DNA of 64,000 nucleotides from Rhizobium hidalgonense (GCF_002914525.1 NZ_LODW01000059.1:62001-126000); one strand, 5' to 3'; numbered from the stretch's first letter, positions 1 to 8,317 are shown. Made by a program: numbers and translations. Notes: generated by a model not told the origin, from the sequence alone.

Positions 1-90
1 GATCCGATTCTGAGCCGCGTGGGCGAGGTGGTCGGCGAATTGGCAGCCTTCTTTCCGGGCGCAAACCCGGCATTGGCGGCGGCGGAATAA
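1..90 (+). CDS. C-terminal end of an unidentified protein (truncated by window)
   Basis: The first frame is open from base 1 and ends at TAA 88-90, giving 29 residues that finish with an Ala-rich tail (ANPALAAAE). The next small gene follows 11 bp later on the same strand, so the two are probably co-transcribed. The fragment is too short to name a family, and even its being a real gene rests only on the open frame and close spacing. Confidence 0.4.
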   Translation, partial: DPILSRVGEVVGELAAFFPGANPALAAAE

Positions 91-101
91 GGACCGTCGC
101 C

Positions 102-299
102 ATGGCCCGATCTCAGGAAGCAACGATCCCCGATGCGGAGCGGCCGGCCGCCGGCGAGCAATTGTGGAGCGTCTTCGAATTCGCCCGACGGTATCGGCTG
201 GCGAAACGCGAGGAGAACCGTCTGCTGATGCTCTACGGACCGACCGCGTCGCTTCACGATCTTCTCGCCAATGCGCAACGCCATTCGCTGCTTTCGTAA
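102..299 (+). CDS. Small hypothetical protein, 65 aa
   Basis: The ATG lies 11 bp after the preceding stop. The predicted product is 65 residues, hydrophilic, with no signal peptide or membrane segment; a basic, Arg/Glu-rich stretch (ARRYRLAKREENR) in the middle suggests one amphipathic helix. I do not recognise a family. It begins a row of short same-strand genes (102-1646). An overlapping frame at 164-349 is less likely because it lacks the tight spacing to its neighbour. Confidence 0.45.
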   Translation: MARSQEATIPDAERPAAGEQLWSVFEFARRYRLAKREENRLLMLYGPTASLHDLLANAQRHSLLS

Positions 300-420
300 A
301 AAAGGTCGTGGAGAGCTGTGCAGCGGTTTGCGTGAACGACGCGCTTTAAACGATGCGTCGATTTAAAGAGTGAGAGCACGGCTCCAGCTGCAGAATATCG
401 GTCCCTGACAGGAGGTTCGC

Positions 421-585
421 ATGACGCTTGATTTCCATTTGTGGCTGAAACGCGCGCTCGGTCTGCTCATGCCGAAGATGTCGAAGCCCGTAGACGCATT
501 GTTCGCGCGGGACGACGAGCGCGACCTGTCCGCCCGAGAATACGAGCTTCACTATTGGGGCACTGTGCCCGGCCTTTGGTATTGA
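421..585 (+). CDS. Very small hypothetical protein, 54 aa
   Basis: The ATG at 421 is preceded by a near-perfect Shine-Dalgarno AGGAGG at 410-415, which strongly supports translation. The product has an amphipathic N-terminus (FHLWLKRALGLLMPK), a charged centre (RDDERD) and an aromatic C-terminus ending VPGLWY. No family is recognised. It is followed within 12 bp by another tiny gene and then a hydrolase, which looks like one operon. The 121 bp before it (300-420) hold no recognisable gene and probably the promoter. Confidence 0.55.
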   Translation: MTLDFHLWLKRALGLLMPKMSKPVDALFARDDERDLSAREYELHYWGTVPGLWY

Positions 586-597
586 GGAGATAGCGTC

Positions 598-750
598 ATG
601 GCAGTCGTCTTTGAGAGCGGCCTTGGTCGGCACGGTGGAAGCAGAACATCGGCGAGCCTCATGTCGCAATTTCGGCATGCGGTCGGGCTCTGCACGATCG
701 CCGGATCCTTCACCTTCCTGTTTGCTCTGGTGATCGGGCTGATTCGATGA
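598..750 (+). CDS. Tiny single-pass membrane protein, 50 aa
   Basis: An ATG at 598 with an AGGAGA-like ribosome site in the stop region of the previous gene opens a 50-residue frame. The last 20 residues or so (CTIAGSFTFLFALVIGLIR) form one hydrophobic segment ending in Arg, so the product looks C-terminally anchored with a Ser/Gly/Arg-rich N-terminus. Its TGA overlaps the ATG of the hydrolase gene (ATGA at 747-750), implying translational coupling. Function unknown. Confidence 0.5.
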   Translation: MAVVFESGLGRHGGSRTSASLMSQFRHAVGLCTIAGSFTFLFALVIGLIR

Positions 751-1328
751 GCGAAGTCCTCATCCTTCCCGGCCTTTTCGGCTCTGGAGAAGGGCATTGG
801 CAACACCACTGGCTGGAGGACCAGCCGGGCAGTCGTTGCGTCGCTCAAGATGACTGGGATCGTCCGAACCTCGAGGCTTGGCTGCCGCGGCTGGAAGGCG
901 CGCTTGAAGAGGCCGGCGAGGCCTATCTGGTTGCCCATAGTCTCGGATGCCTGCTTGCCGCCCGCCTGGCGGGGCGAAGTGCGGCGCGCCGCGTCAAGGG
1001 GGCGCTGCTCGTCGCTCCCTGCGATCTGCAGGACACCGAAATTCTGCATCCGGGACATATCACGTTCGGCGGCATGCCGACGGCGCCTTTGCCTTTCCCC
1101 AGCATCGTCGTCGGCAGCATGAACGATGCCTATATGACGGTCGACCGGCTCAGCCTTTTCGGCCGTCTGTGGAACGCCGAGACCAGGAATATCGGCCTTG
1201 CCGGCCACATCAATGTCGCCAGCGGCTTTGGTCGCTGGCGCAGCGGTTACCGGCTGCTGGAGGCCTTGAAGACGCAGGCGCGCGGGCGCAGGCCCGCCGT
1301 TTCCATGCTGCCGGCCTTTGCGGTGTGA
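747..1328 (+). CDS. RBBP9/YdeN-family serine hydrolase
   Basis: This 193-residue protein is a compact alpha/beta hydrolase of the RBBP9/YdeN family, the usual length for that family. The nucleophile elbow is AHSLG with Ser65. The acid is probably Asp127 in GSMNDAYM, and the catalytic His is His154 in GHINVASGFG, a signature of the family. There is no signal peptide, so it acts in the cytoplasm, probably on an ester or similar acyl bond; the natural substrate of these proteins is generally unknown. It overlaps the tiny membrane-protein gene upstream by 4 bp and is followed within 10 bp by a small unknown gene. Confidence 0.85.
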   Translation: MSEVLILPGLFGSGEGHWQHHWLEDQPGSRCVAQDDWDRPNLEAWLPRLEGALEEAGEAYLVAHSLGCLLAARLAGRSAARRVKGALLVAPCDLQDTEILHPGHITFGGMPTAPLPFPSIVVGSMNDAYMTVDRLSLFGRLWNAETRNIGLAGHINVASGFGRWRSGYRLLEALKTQARGRRPAVSMLPAFAV

Positions 1329-1337
1329 GACAGCGCA

Positions 1338-1646
1338 ATGTCCGATATCGTCGCCGATCTCTTGCGCCTGAGTGAAGGTCCGAACGCCGATCCAAGGAGA
1401 CGGCGCCGGCAGACGATGGAACGGTTGGTGCAGACGCTGCTGGCCATGGCCGATGCCGAAACGGGATCGGAAGATGCGCAGCATCGCACGTCGATCGTCC
1501 AACTGACGACGATCATCCGCGACATGACAGGAAGGATCGCAGAGGCCGATGATGCGACATTCTCGGCAATCGTCAGGGAAGCCGCGATGCTCCTGCGCAG
1601 CTTGCAACTGCGGCAGGCCGAGCCGGCCACATCCTCGGTGCATTGA
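1338..1646 (+). CDS. Hypothetical protein, 102 aa
   Basis: The frame starts 9 bp after the hydrolase stop on the same strand. The product is mostly helical by composition, with a basic patch (PRRRRRQTMERL) near residue 20 and several Leu/Ile heptads, consistent with a small coiled-coil or helical-bundle protein. No family is recognised. Tight spacing on both sides supports it as the fifth member of a run of small same-strand genes. Confidence 0.55.
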   Translation: MSDIVADLLRLSEGPNADPRRRRRQTMERLVQTLLAMADAETGSEDAQHRTSIVQLTTIIRDMTGRIAEADDATFSAIVREAAMLLRSLQLRQAEPATSSVH

Positions 1647-1649
1647 CGG

Positions 1650-2390
1650 ATGAGCGACCTGGGGAGCACGATATTGATGACCGGACCGGGAATGGCTCTG
1701 ACCGACGAACTCGTGTCGCTGAGCCTTCGCCCCGAGGTCGATGTCGGTCCGGAGCCGCACCGAAAACCGTTGACGGACGCGGAGCTGGAGATGCTTGCCG
1801 AGCGGCTCCTTCACGAGTCGGCGGGCGCGCCGCTTTGGATCTTCGCCTAAGGATCATTGATATGGAAGCCGGACTTTGACGCCGTCGAAGCGCAACATGG
1901 CGCCACACGAGGGTGGCACCGCTCCTTCTGCCTGGAGATGACCCGCTGGCGGGGAACGCGGGCGCAGCCCGGCCTGATGATGGCGCTCGACCGGGGTGGC
2001 CGTTGCAACGGCATCGTCTTCAGGCTCGCCGACGACGATCGCCTTGGCCAGCTCCCGCGGTTGATCCGGCGTGAGGTCGGCACGATGGACGACGCCGCGA
2101 CGGTTCGCTGGATCCCGGTCGTGACTGCGCATGGGCTCGTGCGCGCGCTGGTTTTTTGGGCTGGCCCCAAGGGCGAGCGTGTTGCCCGCAAGTTGCCGCT
2201 GGAGACGGTGGCGCGGGTGTTGGCGCGCGCCTGCGGGCACATGGGCTCCTGCGCCGAATATCTCTATCTGACCGTGAAGCATCTGGAGGAACGCGGCATT
2301 CGGGACCGCAATTTATGGCGGCTTCAGCAACTGGTCGCAGCCGAACTCGTCGCCATACACGGGCTGAACGGGGCGACAGGCAGCCATTGA
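1650..2390 (+). pseudogene. chaC: chaC gamma-glutamylcyclotransferase, interrupted by a nonsense codon
   Basis: ChaC-type gamma-glutamylcyclotransferases cleave glutathione to 5-oxoproline and Cys-Gly. Read in one frame, 1650-2390 encodes a full ChaC-like protein of 246 codons plus stop, but codon 67 (1848-1850) is TAA. The residues on either side read PLWIFA-stop-GSLIWKPDFD, so the stop sits exactly where the invariant Tyr of the substrate-binding YGSL motif belongs (TAT or TAC changed to TAA). The downstream part keeps GWHRSFCLEMTRWRG, LMMALDRGGRCNGIVFRL, RWIPV and HLEERGIRDRNLWRLQ, all typical of the family. A restart at TTG 1857 would make 177 residues lacking the motif, so activity should be lost. 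The 24 bp after it separate it from the convergent tauC. Confidence 0.85.
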
Positions 2391-2414
2391 ACATGGCTGC
2401 CTGTAGCCGTTCGG

Positions 2415-3269
2415 TCAGAGCTTGCCTTTCCAGGGGACGAGGAATGCCTCGAGGAACCGGATAGCGGCCGAGAAGGTGAAGGCGCAGATCGCAATGATGC
2501 CGATCCCGACGAAGACGACGTCGGTCGCCAGGAACTGCGATGCCGACATGATCATGAAACCGATCCCGCGCGTCGAGGCGATCAGCTCCGCCGCAACCAG
2601 CGTGCCCCAGCCGACACCAAGCGCAATCCGGATGCCGGTGAGGATCTCGGGCAGGGCGGATGGCAGGACGATGTCGAGGAAGAGCTGCAGCCGGCTCGCG
2701 CCGAGCGACCGGGCGGCATTGACGCGCTCGATCGGGAGAGACCGAACGCCTGCTTGAGCAGAGAGGCAGATCGGCGCGAACATCGCCAGCACTAGCAGCG
2801 TGATCTTCGACGTTTCGCCGATGCCGAGCCAGATGATCATCAGCGGCAGGTAGGAGAGGGGCGGAAGCGGCCAGTAGAACTCGATCGGCGCGTCGAGCAC
2901 GCCTTTCGCCCAGCGGTTCAGTCCCATGAGCAATCCGAGCGGAATGCCGGCGGTGATGGCGATCAGGGCAGCGACGACGATGCGGAACAGGCTTGCAAAG
3001 ACATGTTCGGAGAGCGACGCTCCGGCGTAACCGTCGCGATAGATGGCGCCGATCTGCGTCAGCACTTCATCCGGGCGCGGCAGAAACAGGTGCGGGACGA
3101 CGCCGAGCGCGGATACGAGCCACCACAGCAGCAGGATCGCCAGGGCGGTGGCGATGCTGATGGCCACCGTGGATTTCTCGCCGGCGCCGAAGCTCGCCAT
3201 TTTCACCAGCTTGACCTGACGGTCCTCTCTATGCGCGCCAATCGGCGGGGCCTGGACGATATCGCTCAT
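2415..3269 (-). CDS. tauC: Taurine/sulfonate-type ABC transporter permease
   Basis: The 284-residue inner-membrane protein has about six hydrophobic segments. It carries the TauC/SsuC-type EAA loop near residues 185-205 (NAARSLGASRLQLFLDIVLP) followed by the conserved GIRIALGVGWGTLVAAE. It would pair as a homodimer with the ATPase encoded just upstream, whose stop overlaps this start (ATGA at 3266-3269). The family imports taurine, alkanesulfonates and related small anions; the exact substrate cannot be read from the permease. The N-terminal 35 residues are a hydrophilic cytoplasmic extension. Confidence 0.88.
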   Translation of the reverse strand: MSDIVQAPPIGAHREDRQVKLVKMASFGAGEKSTVAISIATALAILLLWWLVSALGVVPHLFLPRPDEVLTQIGAIYRDGYAGASLSEHVFASLFRIVVAALIAITAGIPLGLLMGLNRWAKGVLDAPIEFYWPLPPLSYLPLMIIWLGIGETSKITLLVLAMFAPICLSAQAGVRSLPIERVNAARSLGASRLQLFLDIVLPSALPEILTGIRIALGVGWGTLVAAELIASTRGIGFMIMSASQFLATDVVFVGIGIIAICAFTFSAAIRFLEAFLVPWKGKL

Positions 3270-4054
3270 GCCGCACTCCTCAAATCTTCGCTGCTGTGAA
3301 GGATGGCGCGGATTTCCTCGCGCAGTTCTGCAAATCGCGGCGACGCCTTGATCGAGCGGGCATCGCCGGTTTCGGCGAAGCGGCGGACAAAATCCAGATC
3401 GAAACGCGCCACGACACGCCCCGGCCGAGGCGACATGACGAGAACCTGGGTGCCGAGGAACAGGGCCTCTTCGATCGAATGGGTGATGAAGAAAATCTTC
3501 TTGGCCGTTTTATCCCAGATGGACACCAGTAGTTCCTGCATCTGCTCGCGGGTCAGGCTGTCGAGCGCGCCGAACGGTTCGTCCATCAGCAGAATGTCGG
3601 GATTTGTCGCGAGCGCTCGGGCGATGCCCACACGCTGGCGCATGCCGCCCGACAGTTCATAGGGAAAAGCGCCGGCGAATTCGTCGAGGCCAACGAGCCG
3701 GAGCAGTTCCAGGGCGCGGGCTTGCCGCTCCCTCCGATTGACGCCGGCGAATTTCAAACCGAGCGCGACATTGTCGGCAACCGTTTTCCACGGCAGCAGC
3801 GAGTCCTTCTGAAAAACGACGCCGCGATCGGCGCCCGGCCGTTCAACGGCCCGGCCATCGAGCGTGATCCGGCCATCGGAAATCGGGAGAAAGCCGGCAA
3901 TCGCGTTGAGAAGGGTTGATTTGCCGCATCCGGACGCCCCGAGCGCAACCACGAAGCCCCGATCGGGAATATCGAAGGAGACGCGATCGAGCGCTTGGAC
4001 GGTGCGTCCGTCGCGGGCTGAGAAGAAAACGCTGGCGTGGTCGACTTTAAGCAT
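3266..4054 (-). CDS. tauB: Taurine/sulfonate-type ABC transporter ATP-binding protein
   Basis: This is a 262-residue ABC ATPase with Walker A GASGCGKST, a Q-loop in VVFQKDSLLPW, signature LSGGMRQRVGIARAL, Walker B ILLMDEPFGALD and the H-loop ITHSIEEALFL, all typical of TauB/SsuB. I place the start at ATG 4054 (MLKVDHASVFF) because the frame upstream of it runs through an intercistronic hairpin and has no homology-like content. It powers import together with TauC and the TauA binding protein, and overlaps tauC by 4 bp. Confidence 0.9.
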   Translation of the reverse strand: MLKVDHASVFFSARDGRTVQALDRVSFDIPDRGFVVALGASGCGKSTLLNAIAGFLPISDGRITLDGRAVERPGADRGVVFQKDSLLPWKTVADNVALGLKFAGVNRRERQARALELLRLVGLDEFAGAFPYELSGGMRQRVGIARALATNPDILLMDEPFGALDSLTREQMQELLVSIWDKTAKKIFFITHSIEEALFLGTQVLVMSPRPGRVVARFDLDFVRRFAETGDARSIKASPRFAELREEIRAILHSSEDLRSAA

Positions 4055-4071
4055 GGTGCCGCTCGCAGGTT

Positions 4072-4098
4072 GACCCTGGCGCGTACCGCGCCAGGGTC
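4072..4098 (-). promoter_or_regulatory. Intercistronic hairpin between tauA and tauB
   Basis: A perfect 12-bp stem (GACCCTGGCGCG, 4072-4083, pairing with 4087-4098) with a TAC loop lies between the tauA stop and the tauB start. No T-run follows, so a processed or protective stem that raises the binding-protein level over the membrane components is more likely than a full terminator. Confidence 0.8.
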
Positions 4099-4106
4099 GG
4101 GGAGGA

Positions 4107-5120
4107 TCAGTTGCTGACGCCGGTGAGCGCGTCTGCGGTGACGAAGGCGCCGTAATTTTCCAGCACATCGGAGACCTTGCCCTGCCCCTTCAGGAACGAA
4201 GCGGTGTCCTTGAGGATCTTGCCGGCCCCCGCCTTTTCGCCGCCGCCGAGCCAGGCGTCCGATGCCTGGACGTCAGGCGTCAGAAGCGTCAGGTTCTTCA
4301 GGGCCGATGCCTGCTGTTCGGGCGTGCCGCCGAGAAGCTTGGAGAGCGACTTGGCATTGTCGCTGTCGGGACCCCAGGCAGCTTTATCAGATGCGAAGGA
4401 GGCGTAATATTTGTTAATGACCGAGGCGAAGCCCTTCAGGAATTCCGGGTTGTCGCCGGCAAATTTCGAGGTCGCGACCCAGGCCGAGAATGTCGGGGCC
4501 CCCTTGTCTGCCACGTCCTTGGAGGTGACGAGCACCTTTCCGTTCTTCTTGAGCTCGGTCAGGGCCGGATCCCAGACGAAACCGCCGTCGATATCGCCGC
4601 GGTTATAGCTCGCGACGATTTCGGGCTGCGGGATGGCGAAGACCTGAACGTCTTTCTCGGTCAGCCCGAGCGATTTGATCAGCGCCAGGAGCTGATAATG
4701 GTCGGTGGAAACAGGCGCGGCGGCAAGCTTCTTGCCCTTCAGATCGTTCAGGCTGTCGATGCCGGATCCGTTGCGCACGACGAGCGCTTCGTCGATGCCG
4801 GAGATGGAGGCGAGGTAGAAAGCCTTGACCTCGAGCCCGCGCGAGACCGCAGCCGCAAACGGACTGGAGCCGACATAGCCGACCTGGACGTCGCCGGAGG
4901 CGATGGCCGCAAAGATCTCGGCGCCCGAATTGAACCTGCGGAAATCGATCTCATATCCCGTCGTCTTGGCGAATTCGCCGTTGGCGATCGCCACGGAAGA
5001 CGGCAAGGCATCGGTTTGATAGCCGACGACGACCTTCTTGTCTGCCGCCTCAGCGATAACTGCCGTTGCAAGAGTGCCGACGCCGATCGCGATCGCGGCA
5101 ACCAATTTTTTGAAATTCAT
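4107..5120 (-). CDS. tauA: Taurine-type periplasmic substrate-binding protein
   Basis: The 337-residue product starts with a Sec signal peptide (MNFKKLVAAIAIGVG, cleaved near AEAA-DKK). The mature part matches the TauA/SsuA/NMT1-like fold: VVVGYQTDALPSSVAIA, AAAPVSTDHYQLL, SYNRGDIDGGFVWDPAL, TLLTPDVQ. The IDGGFVWDP segment is the conserved ligand-side motif of TauA. I use ATG 5120, which leaves the signal peptide at the very N-terminus; the longer frame adds 17 basic residues without support. Taurine or a related sulfonate is the likely ligand, but no tauD-type dioxygenase accompanies the operon. Confidence 0.88.
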   Translation of the reverse strand: MNFKKLVAAIAIGVGTLATAVIAEAADKKVVVGYQTDALPSSVAIANGEFAKTTGYEIDFRRFNSGAEIFAAIASGDVQVGYVGSSPFAAAVSRGLEVKAFYLASISGIDEALVVRNGSGIDSLNDLKGKKLAAAPVSTDHYQLLALIKSLGLTEKDVQVFAIPQPEIVASYNRGDIDGGFVWDPALTELKKNGKVLVTSKDVADKGAPTFSAWVATSKFAGDNPEFLKGFASVINKYYASFASDKAAWGPDSDNAKSLSKLLGGTPEQQASALKNLTLLTPDVQASDAWLGGGEKAGAGKILKDTASFLKGQGKVSDVLENYGAFVTADALTGVSN

Positions 5121-5340
5121 CCTAAGCCCCTTTGTTTGAGGGCCACCCGGCCCCCTTGATCTCACCCTCAAAAGGGTAATCGTTGAGAATGGGCTGGCGG
5201 GAGAAATAACAAACTATATTTATAGACTATAGAGATAATTGTTTTCGTGATTCTGCCGCTGGTGCGATCAGCAGGGACCGGTGAGCGACACGGGGCTTGA
5301 ATGACGAAATGTCTCGATGACGTTCTGAGCTTCAGGGAGA
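5121..5340. promoter_or_regulatory. Divergent promoter region, tauA versus FAD-protein gene
   Basis: This 220-bp gap separates two divergent genes and is the most AT-rich stretch nearby. It holds CTATATTTATAG at 5214-5225 (5-bp inverted arms) followed directly by another CTATAG, a plausible overlapping -10/operator region. No ORF is present. Confidence 0.4.
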
Positions 5341-6717
5341 GTGCATTTGACATATGATGTTATCGTGGTTGGTTCCGGTTTTTCGGCGATAGCGGTTACC
5401 TGTAATCTCATCGAACAGCTTCCCGCTTCGGCGAAAGTCGCCGTCGTCGGCGACGATCCTGGCTTCGGCCGCGGGACGGCGTACCGGACGGAACTCTATC
5501 TCCATCGCCTCAATGTTCCCGCCGGCCGCATGAGCCTGTTGCCGCATCAACCCGACGACTTTGTCGACTGGCTGAAAAACCATGGACGTCAGTTGCAGGC
5601 CGGCGATTTCGCCTCGCGCGGCGATTACGGTCTTTATGTCAGGGATACGCTTGCGCGGCTGCTTCGAAAGCGGGACGGCCGTTGCCGGGTGGACTTCATC
5701 AAGGCCAAGGCGGCGGGATGCGTTGAACGTTACAGCAGCACGCTGGCATTCCATCTCGGCAATGGTGACGAGATTGCCGGGAAGAACGTGGTGCTCTGCC
5801 TCGGCGTGGGGAACGCGACCCTTCCGGTCGCTCCGGACGGAGTCCCGCCATCGCTGCGATCACGGATCATCGAGAACCCGTGGCGGCTCTCCTGGCTCAG
5901 GCGCGTCGCACCCTTCGATGCGGTCTGCATCCTCGGCTCCGGTTTGACGATGATCGATCAGGTTCTGGCACTTCGCGCCCACGGCCATCGGGGCAGGATC
6001 GACGTGCTTTCACGGCGCGGGCTTGCACCGCTCGGACATGCGAGGACGCCGCCGGCGCCTCTGCCGATCGACGTCGCGAGGCTCCCGGATACGATCAGCG
6101 GCCTATTGAAGACGTTGCGGGAAAAGAGTCGGGAGGTCGCCGACTGGCGGAGCGTGATGGACGGCCTGAGACCGGTCACGCAAATTCTCTGGCAACGGCT
6201 TTCGAGCGAGGAGCGGGCGCGTTTCCTGCGACATGCGCTTGCATGGTGGAACATCCACCGTCACCGGGTCGCGCCGGACGTGTTTTCCGCGTTCGAGAAA
6301 CTGGTTTCGGACGGAACCGTTCGCTTCCACGCGGGCTTCTTGAAATCGCTGGAGGCCGGGGAAGACGGGCTCATCGCCTGTTACAGGGTCAGAGCGAAGG
6401 GGGAGATCGCAGAGATCCGGGCGGACTGGCTGGTCAACTGCACGGGTATGGAGCGCGCCGGGATCAGCCACTCGCCGCTTTTGAAGGAAATGAGCCGATT
6501 TCAGCTGATCGTTCCCGATCCTCTCGGCCTCGGCATCCAGGTGAATGCGGCTTCCGAAGTGACCGCCCCGTGTCGAATCTCGCCCGCTCGGCTGTTTGCC
6601 GTCGGCGCCTTGACTGCGGGGCAATTCTGGGAGATCACCGCCGTCCCCGACATTCGGGTACAGGCAAAGACCGTGGTCGAAGAGATTGTCAGAGCGCGGT
6701 CGAATTCCGATGCATAG
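5341..6717 (+). CDS. FAD/NAD(P)-binding protein (NAD_binding_9-like)
   Basis: The 458-residue protein opens with a Rossmann dinucleotide motif (VIVVGSGFSAIAVTCNL), then the typical GRGTAYRTELYLHRLNVPAGRMS and PDDFVDWL segments of the HCGAGIN/NAD_binding_9 group of putative flavoproteins. A second Rossmann motif follows (VCILGSGLTMID) and a C-terminal LVNCTGMER segment of flavin oxidoreductases. The start is GTG 5341, right before the fold begins. These proteins have no well-defined reaction; some act as N-hydroxylating or sulfur-compound oxidoreductases. It is divergent from tauABC and upstream of the GntR gene, so a role in the same substrate pathway is possible. Confidence 0.75.
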   Translation: MHLTYDVIVVGSGFSAIAVTCNLIEQLPASAKVAVVGDDPGFGRGTAYRTELYLHRLNVPAGRMSLLPHQPDDFVDWLKNHGRQLQAGDFASRGDYGLYVRDTLARLLRKRDGRCRVDFIKAKAAGCVERYSSTLAFHLGNGDEIAGKNVVLCLGVGNATLPVAPDGVPPSLRSRIIENPWRLSWLRRVAPFDAVCILGSGLTMIDQVLALRAHGHRGRIDVLSRRGLAPLGHARTPPAPLPIDVARLPDTISGLLKTLREKSREVADWRSVMDGLRPVTQILWQRLSSEERARFLRHALAWWNIHRHRVAPDVFSAFEKLVSDGTVRFHAGFLKSLEAGEDGLIACYRVRAKGEIAEIRADWLVNCTGMERAGISHSPLLKEMSRFQLIVPDPLGLGIQVNAASEVTAPCRISPARLFAVGALTAGQFWEITAVPDIRVQAKTVVEEIVRARSNSDA

Positions 6718-6779
6718 GCTGACCATCCTGGGATCGGCACGGTGCTGTTGAATTGCCGGCCGCCGACAGTTACAGTATT

Positions 6780-6793
6780 TGGTAGGCCATAAT
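6780..6793. promoter_or_regulatory. Putative GntR operator, site A
   Basis: TGGTAGGCCATAAT, inside the partial dyad GTATT...AATAC (6775-6795), lies about 70 bp before the GntR gene. It matches two sites before the 10,007 gene (TGGTATGCCATAAT and TGGTATACCATAAT) at 12-13 of 14 positions. FCD-type GntR proteins commonly bind such TGGTATACCA dyads and autoregulate. Confidence 0.6.
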
Positions 6794-6862
6794 ACGATTC
6801 CTGAATTCGGCTGTCGCGGCAGAACGTGAGCGTGCGAAGTCAATCCAATACTGAGGTACAGC

Positions 6863-7558
6863 ATGAGCGGTGCTCTGAAGGACGCAGCAATCAGGGTCGA
6901 GCGTCCTGCGAAGACATTGCGGGAATTGGCGCTCGACAAGGTCCGCGAGGCCATCGTCAATGGATATTTTCGTCCTGGAGTCCGGCTTGTCGAGCGTGAC
7001 CTCTGCGCCCAGCTCGGCGTCAGCCGCACAGTCGTGCGCGAGGTTCTGAGACATCTGGAATCAGAAGGGCTGGTTGCCAATCTGCCCAACAAGGGACCGA
7101 TCGTCGCCCAGCTGGATATCGACGAAGCCAGACAGATCTATGAGATCCGCGGTGCGCTCGAAGGCATGGCGGCGCGGCTGTGCGCCGAACGCGGCAGCCC
7201 CGAGATCGTCACAGCACTCGAGGAATCCCTGACCGCAATCCGCAACAGCTATCACGATAACGATATGGCGGGCGTGCTTGCCAATACCTCTTCCTTCTAT
7301 CAAACGCTGTTCAACATGGTCGACAGGCATGTCGCCTGGGGCGTCGTCAACCTGCTGACCGTGCGCATCAACCACCTGCGCTCGATGACGATCAAGACGG
7401 AAAGGCGCAGCATCGAAGGGCCGCTGCAGATGTCGAAGATCATCGACGCCATCCGGCGCGGCGATGGCGAAGGAGCCCAGCGGGCGGCGATGGATCATGT
7501 GGCCGCCGCCTGCGCAATTGCCGAAGCGGTATTGTCGACGCAGAAGCCTGCCGAATAG
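6863..7558 (+). CDS. GntR-family (FadR/FCD) transcriptional regulator
   Basis: The 231-residue protein has an N-terminal winged helix (LRELALDKVREAIVNGYF ... LVERDLCAQLGVSRTVVREVLRHLESEG), followed by an FCD effector domain of all-helical type (EARQIYEIRGALEGMAARL ... and a C-terminal RAAMDHVAAAC segment). The FCD metal-ligand His/Asp positions are partly visible but not verified. The start at ATG 6863 has a GAGG site upstream. Its own promoter has site A, and identical dyads sit at 9871 and 9968, so this protein probably regulates both itself and the catabolic cluster beginning at 10,007. Confidence 0.9.
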   Translation: MSGALKDAAIRVERPAKTLRELALDKVREAIVNGYFRPGVRLVERDLCAQLGVSRTVVREVLRHLESEGLVANLPNKGPIVAQLDIDEARQIYEIRGALEGMAARLCAERGSPEIVTALEESLTAIRNSYHDNDMAGVLANTSSFYQTLFNMVDRHVAWGVVNLLTVRINHLRSMTIKTERRSIEGPLQMSKIIDAIRRGDGEGAQRAAMDHVAAACAIAEAVLSTQKPAE

Positions 7559-7708
7559 GGCTGGAGCCGCCAGAGCTTTCTGTTGGACGTAGGCGGGCTG
7601 GGCGTGGTGGGCATATCGCTTGGTGTTAGAAGGCCGTCGCTGAATATTTTCTTCAGAAAGATGTTGATGGGCCGCCAGAGCCGGCGAGCGTTAGAACGGC
7701 TCGCGGCC

Positions 7709-8305
7709 TCATGCTTCCGGCCTCTCCCCGCGCAATGCTTCCGTTGTTACAAGCCGAGCGATCTTCTCGGATAGCGCAGGATTCGAGACAGCCCGGGCAA
7801 GAGTAACACCGCCGGTAAGCAGGGCGAGTAACACAATGGCCCTATCTTCCCGCGAGGAACCTTCAGGAGCGTCTGGTGCATCTGGGAGGCCAGCAGCGAT
7901 TTCCGCGATGAGGCGCTCCAGTTTTTCGGTATAAGCATCTCGGGTTTCGTTGTCGGTGCGCATCACGTCGGCTGACAAAGTTGGCAATGCGCAGCTTTCG
8001 CCGAGATCGCAGGTCCGCTTGTAGCCCAAATAATAGTTGACGAAGGTTTTCAACCAGCCCCGTTTGTGTTGGGCCCTGAGGGCCGATATTCCCAGCCGCA
8101 ACTCTTCCAACCCGGCAAGGACGGTAACGCGGAAGGCTTCGCTCTTGGATCGAAAATGCCCGTAGAAGGCACCGTTTGTCACTCCTGCTGCCTTTGTCAG
8201 TGCGTCGATCCCCGCACCACCATAGCCTTCTTTGCGGAACACCTGTCCAGCTGCGGTGATGACTTTCGCCTGAGTACGCTGCTTATGTTCAGCGCTGTAA
8301 CGCAT
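7709..8305 (-). CDS. TetR-family transcriptional repressor
   Basis: The 198-residue protein has a TetR helix-turn-helix in the first 50 residues (VFRKEGYGGAGIDALTKAAG then TNGAFYGHFRSKSEAF), and a helical C-terminal ligand domain containing the NYYLGYKR-type segment of the TetR_C subfamily seen next to tautomerase and oxidoreductase genes. It is divergent from the tautomerase gene, with several TAGAGAG/CTCTCTA dyads between them, so autorepression and repression of the divergent genes are likely. The 150-bp stretch before it (7559-7708) holds nothing I recognise. Confidence 0.9.
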   Translation of the reverse strand: MRYSAEHKQRTQAKVITAAGQVFRKEGYGGAGIDALTKAAGVTNGAFYGHFRSKSEAFRVTVLAGLEELRLGISALRAQHKRGWLKTFVNYYLGYKRTCDLGESCALPTLSADVMRTDNETRDAYTEKLERLIAEIAAGLPDAPDAPEGSSREDRAIVLLALLTGGVTLARAVSNPALSEKIARLVTTEALRGERPEA

Positions 8306-8317
8306 TTAAAACCCCAT

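Noticed and set aside
164..349. 61-residue frame overlapping the first small gene
   Set aside because: Overlaps a better-spaced frame and lacks supporting ribosome site.
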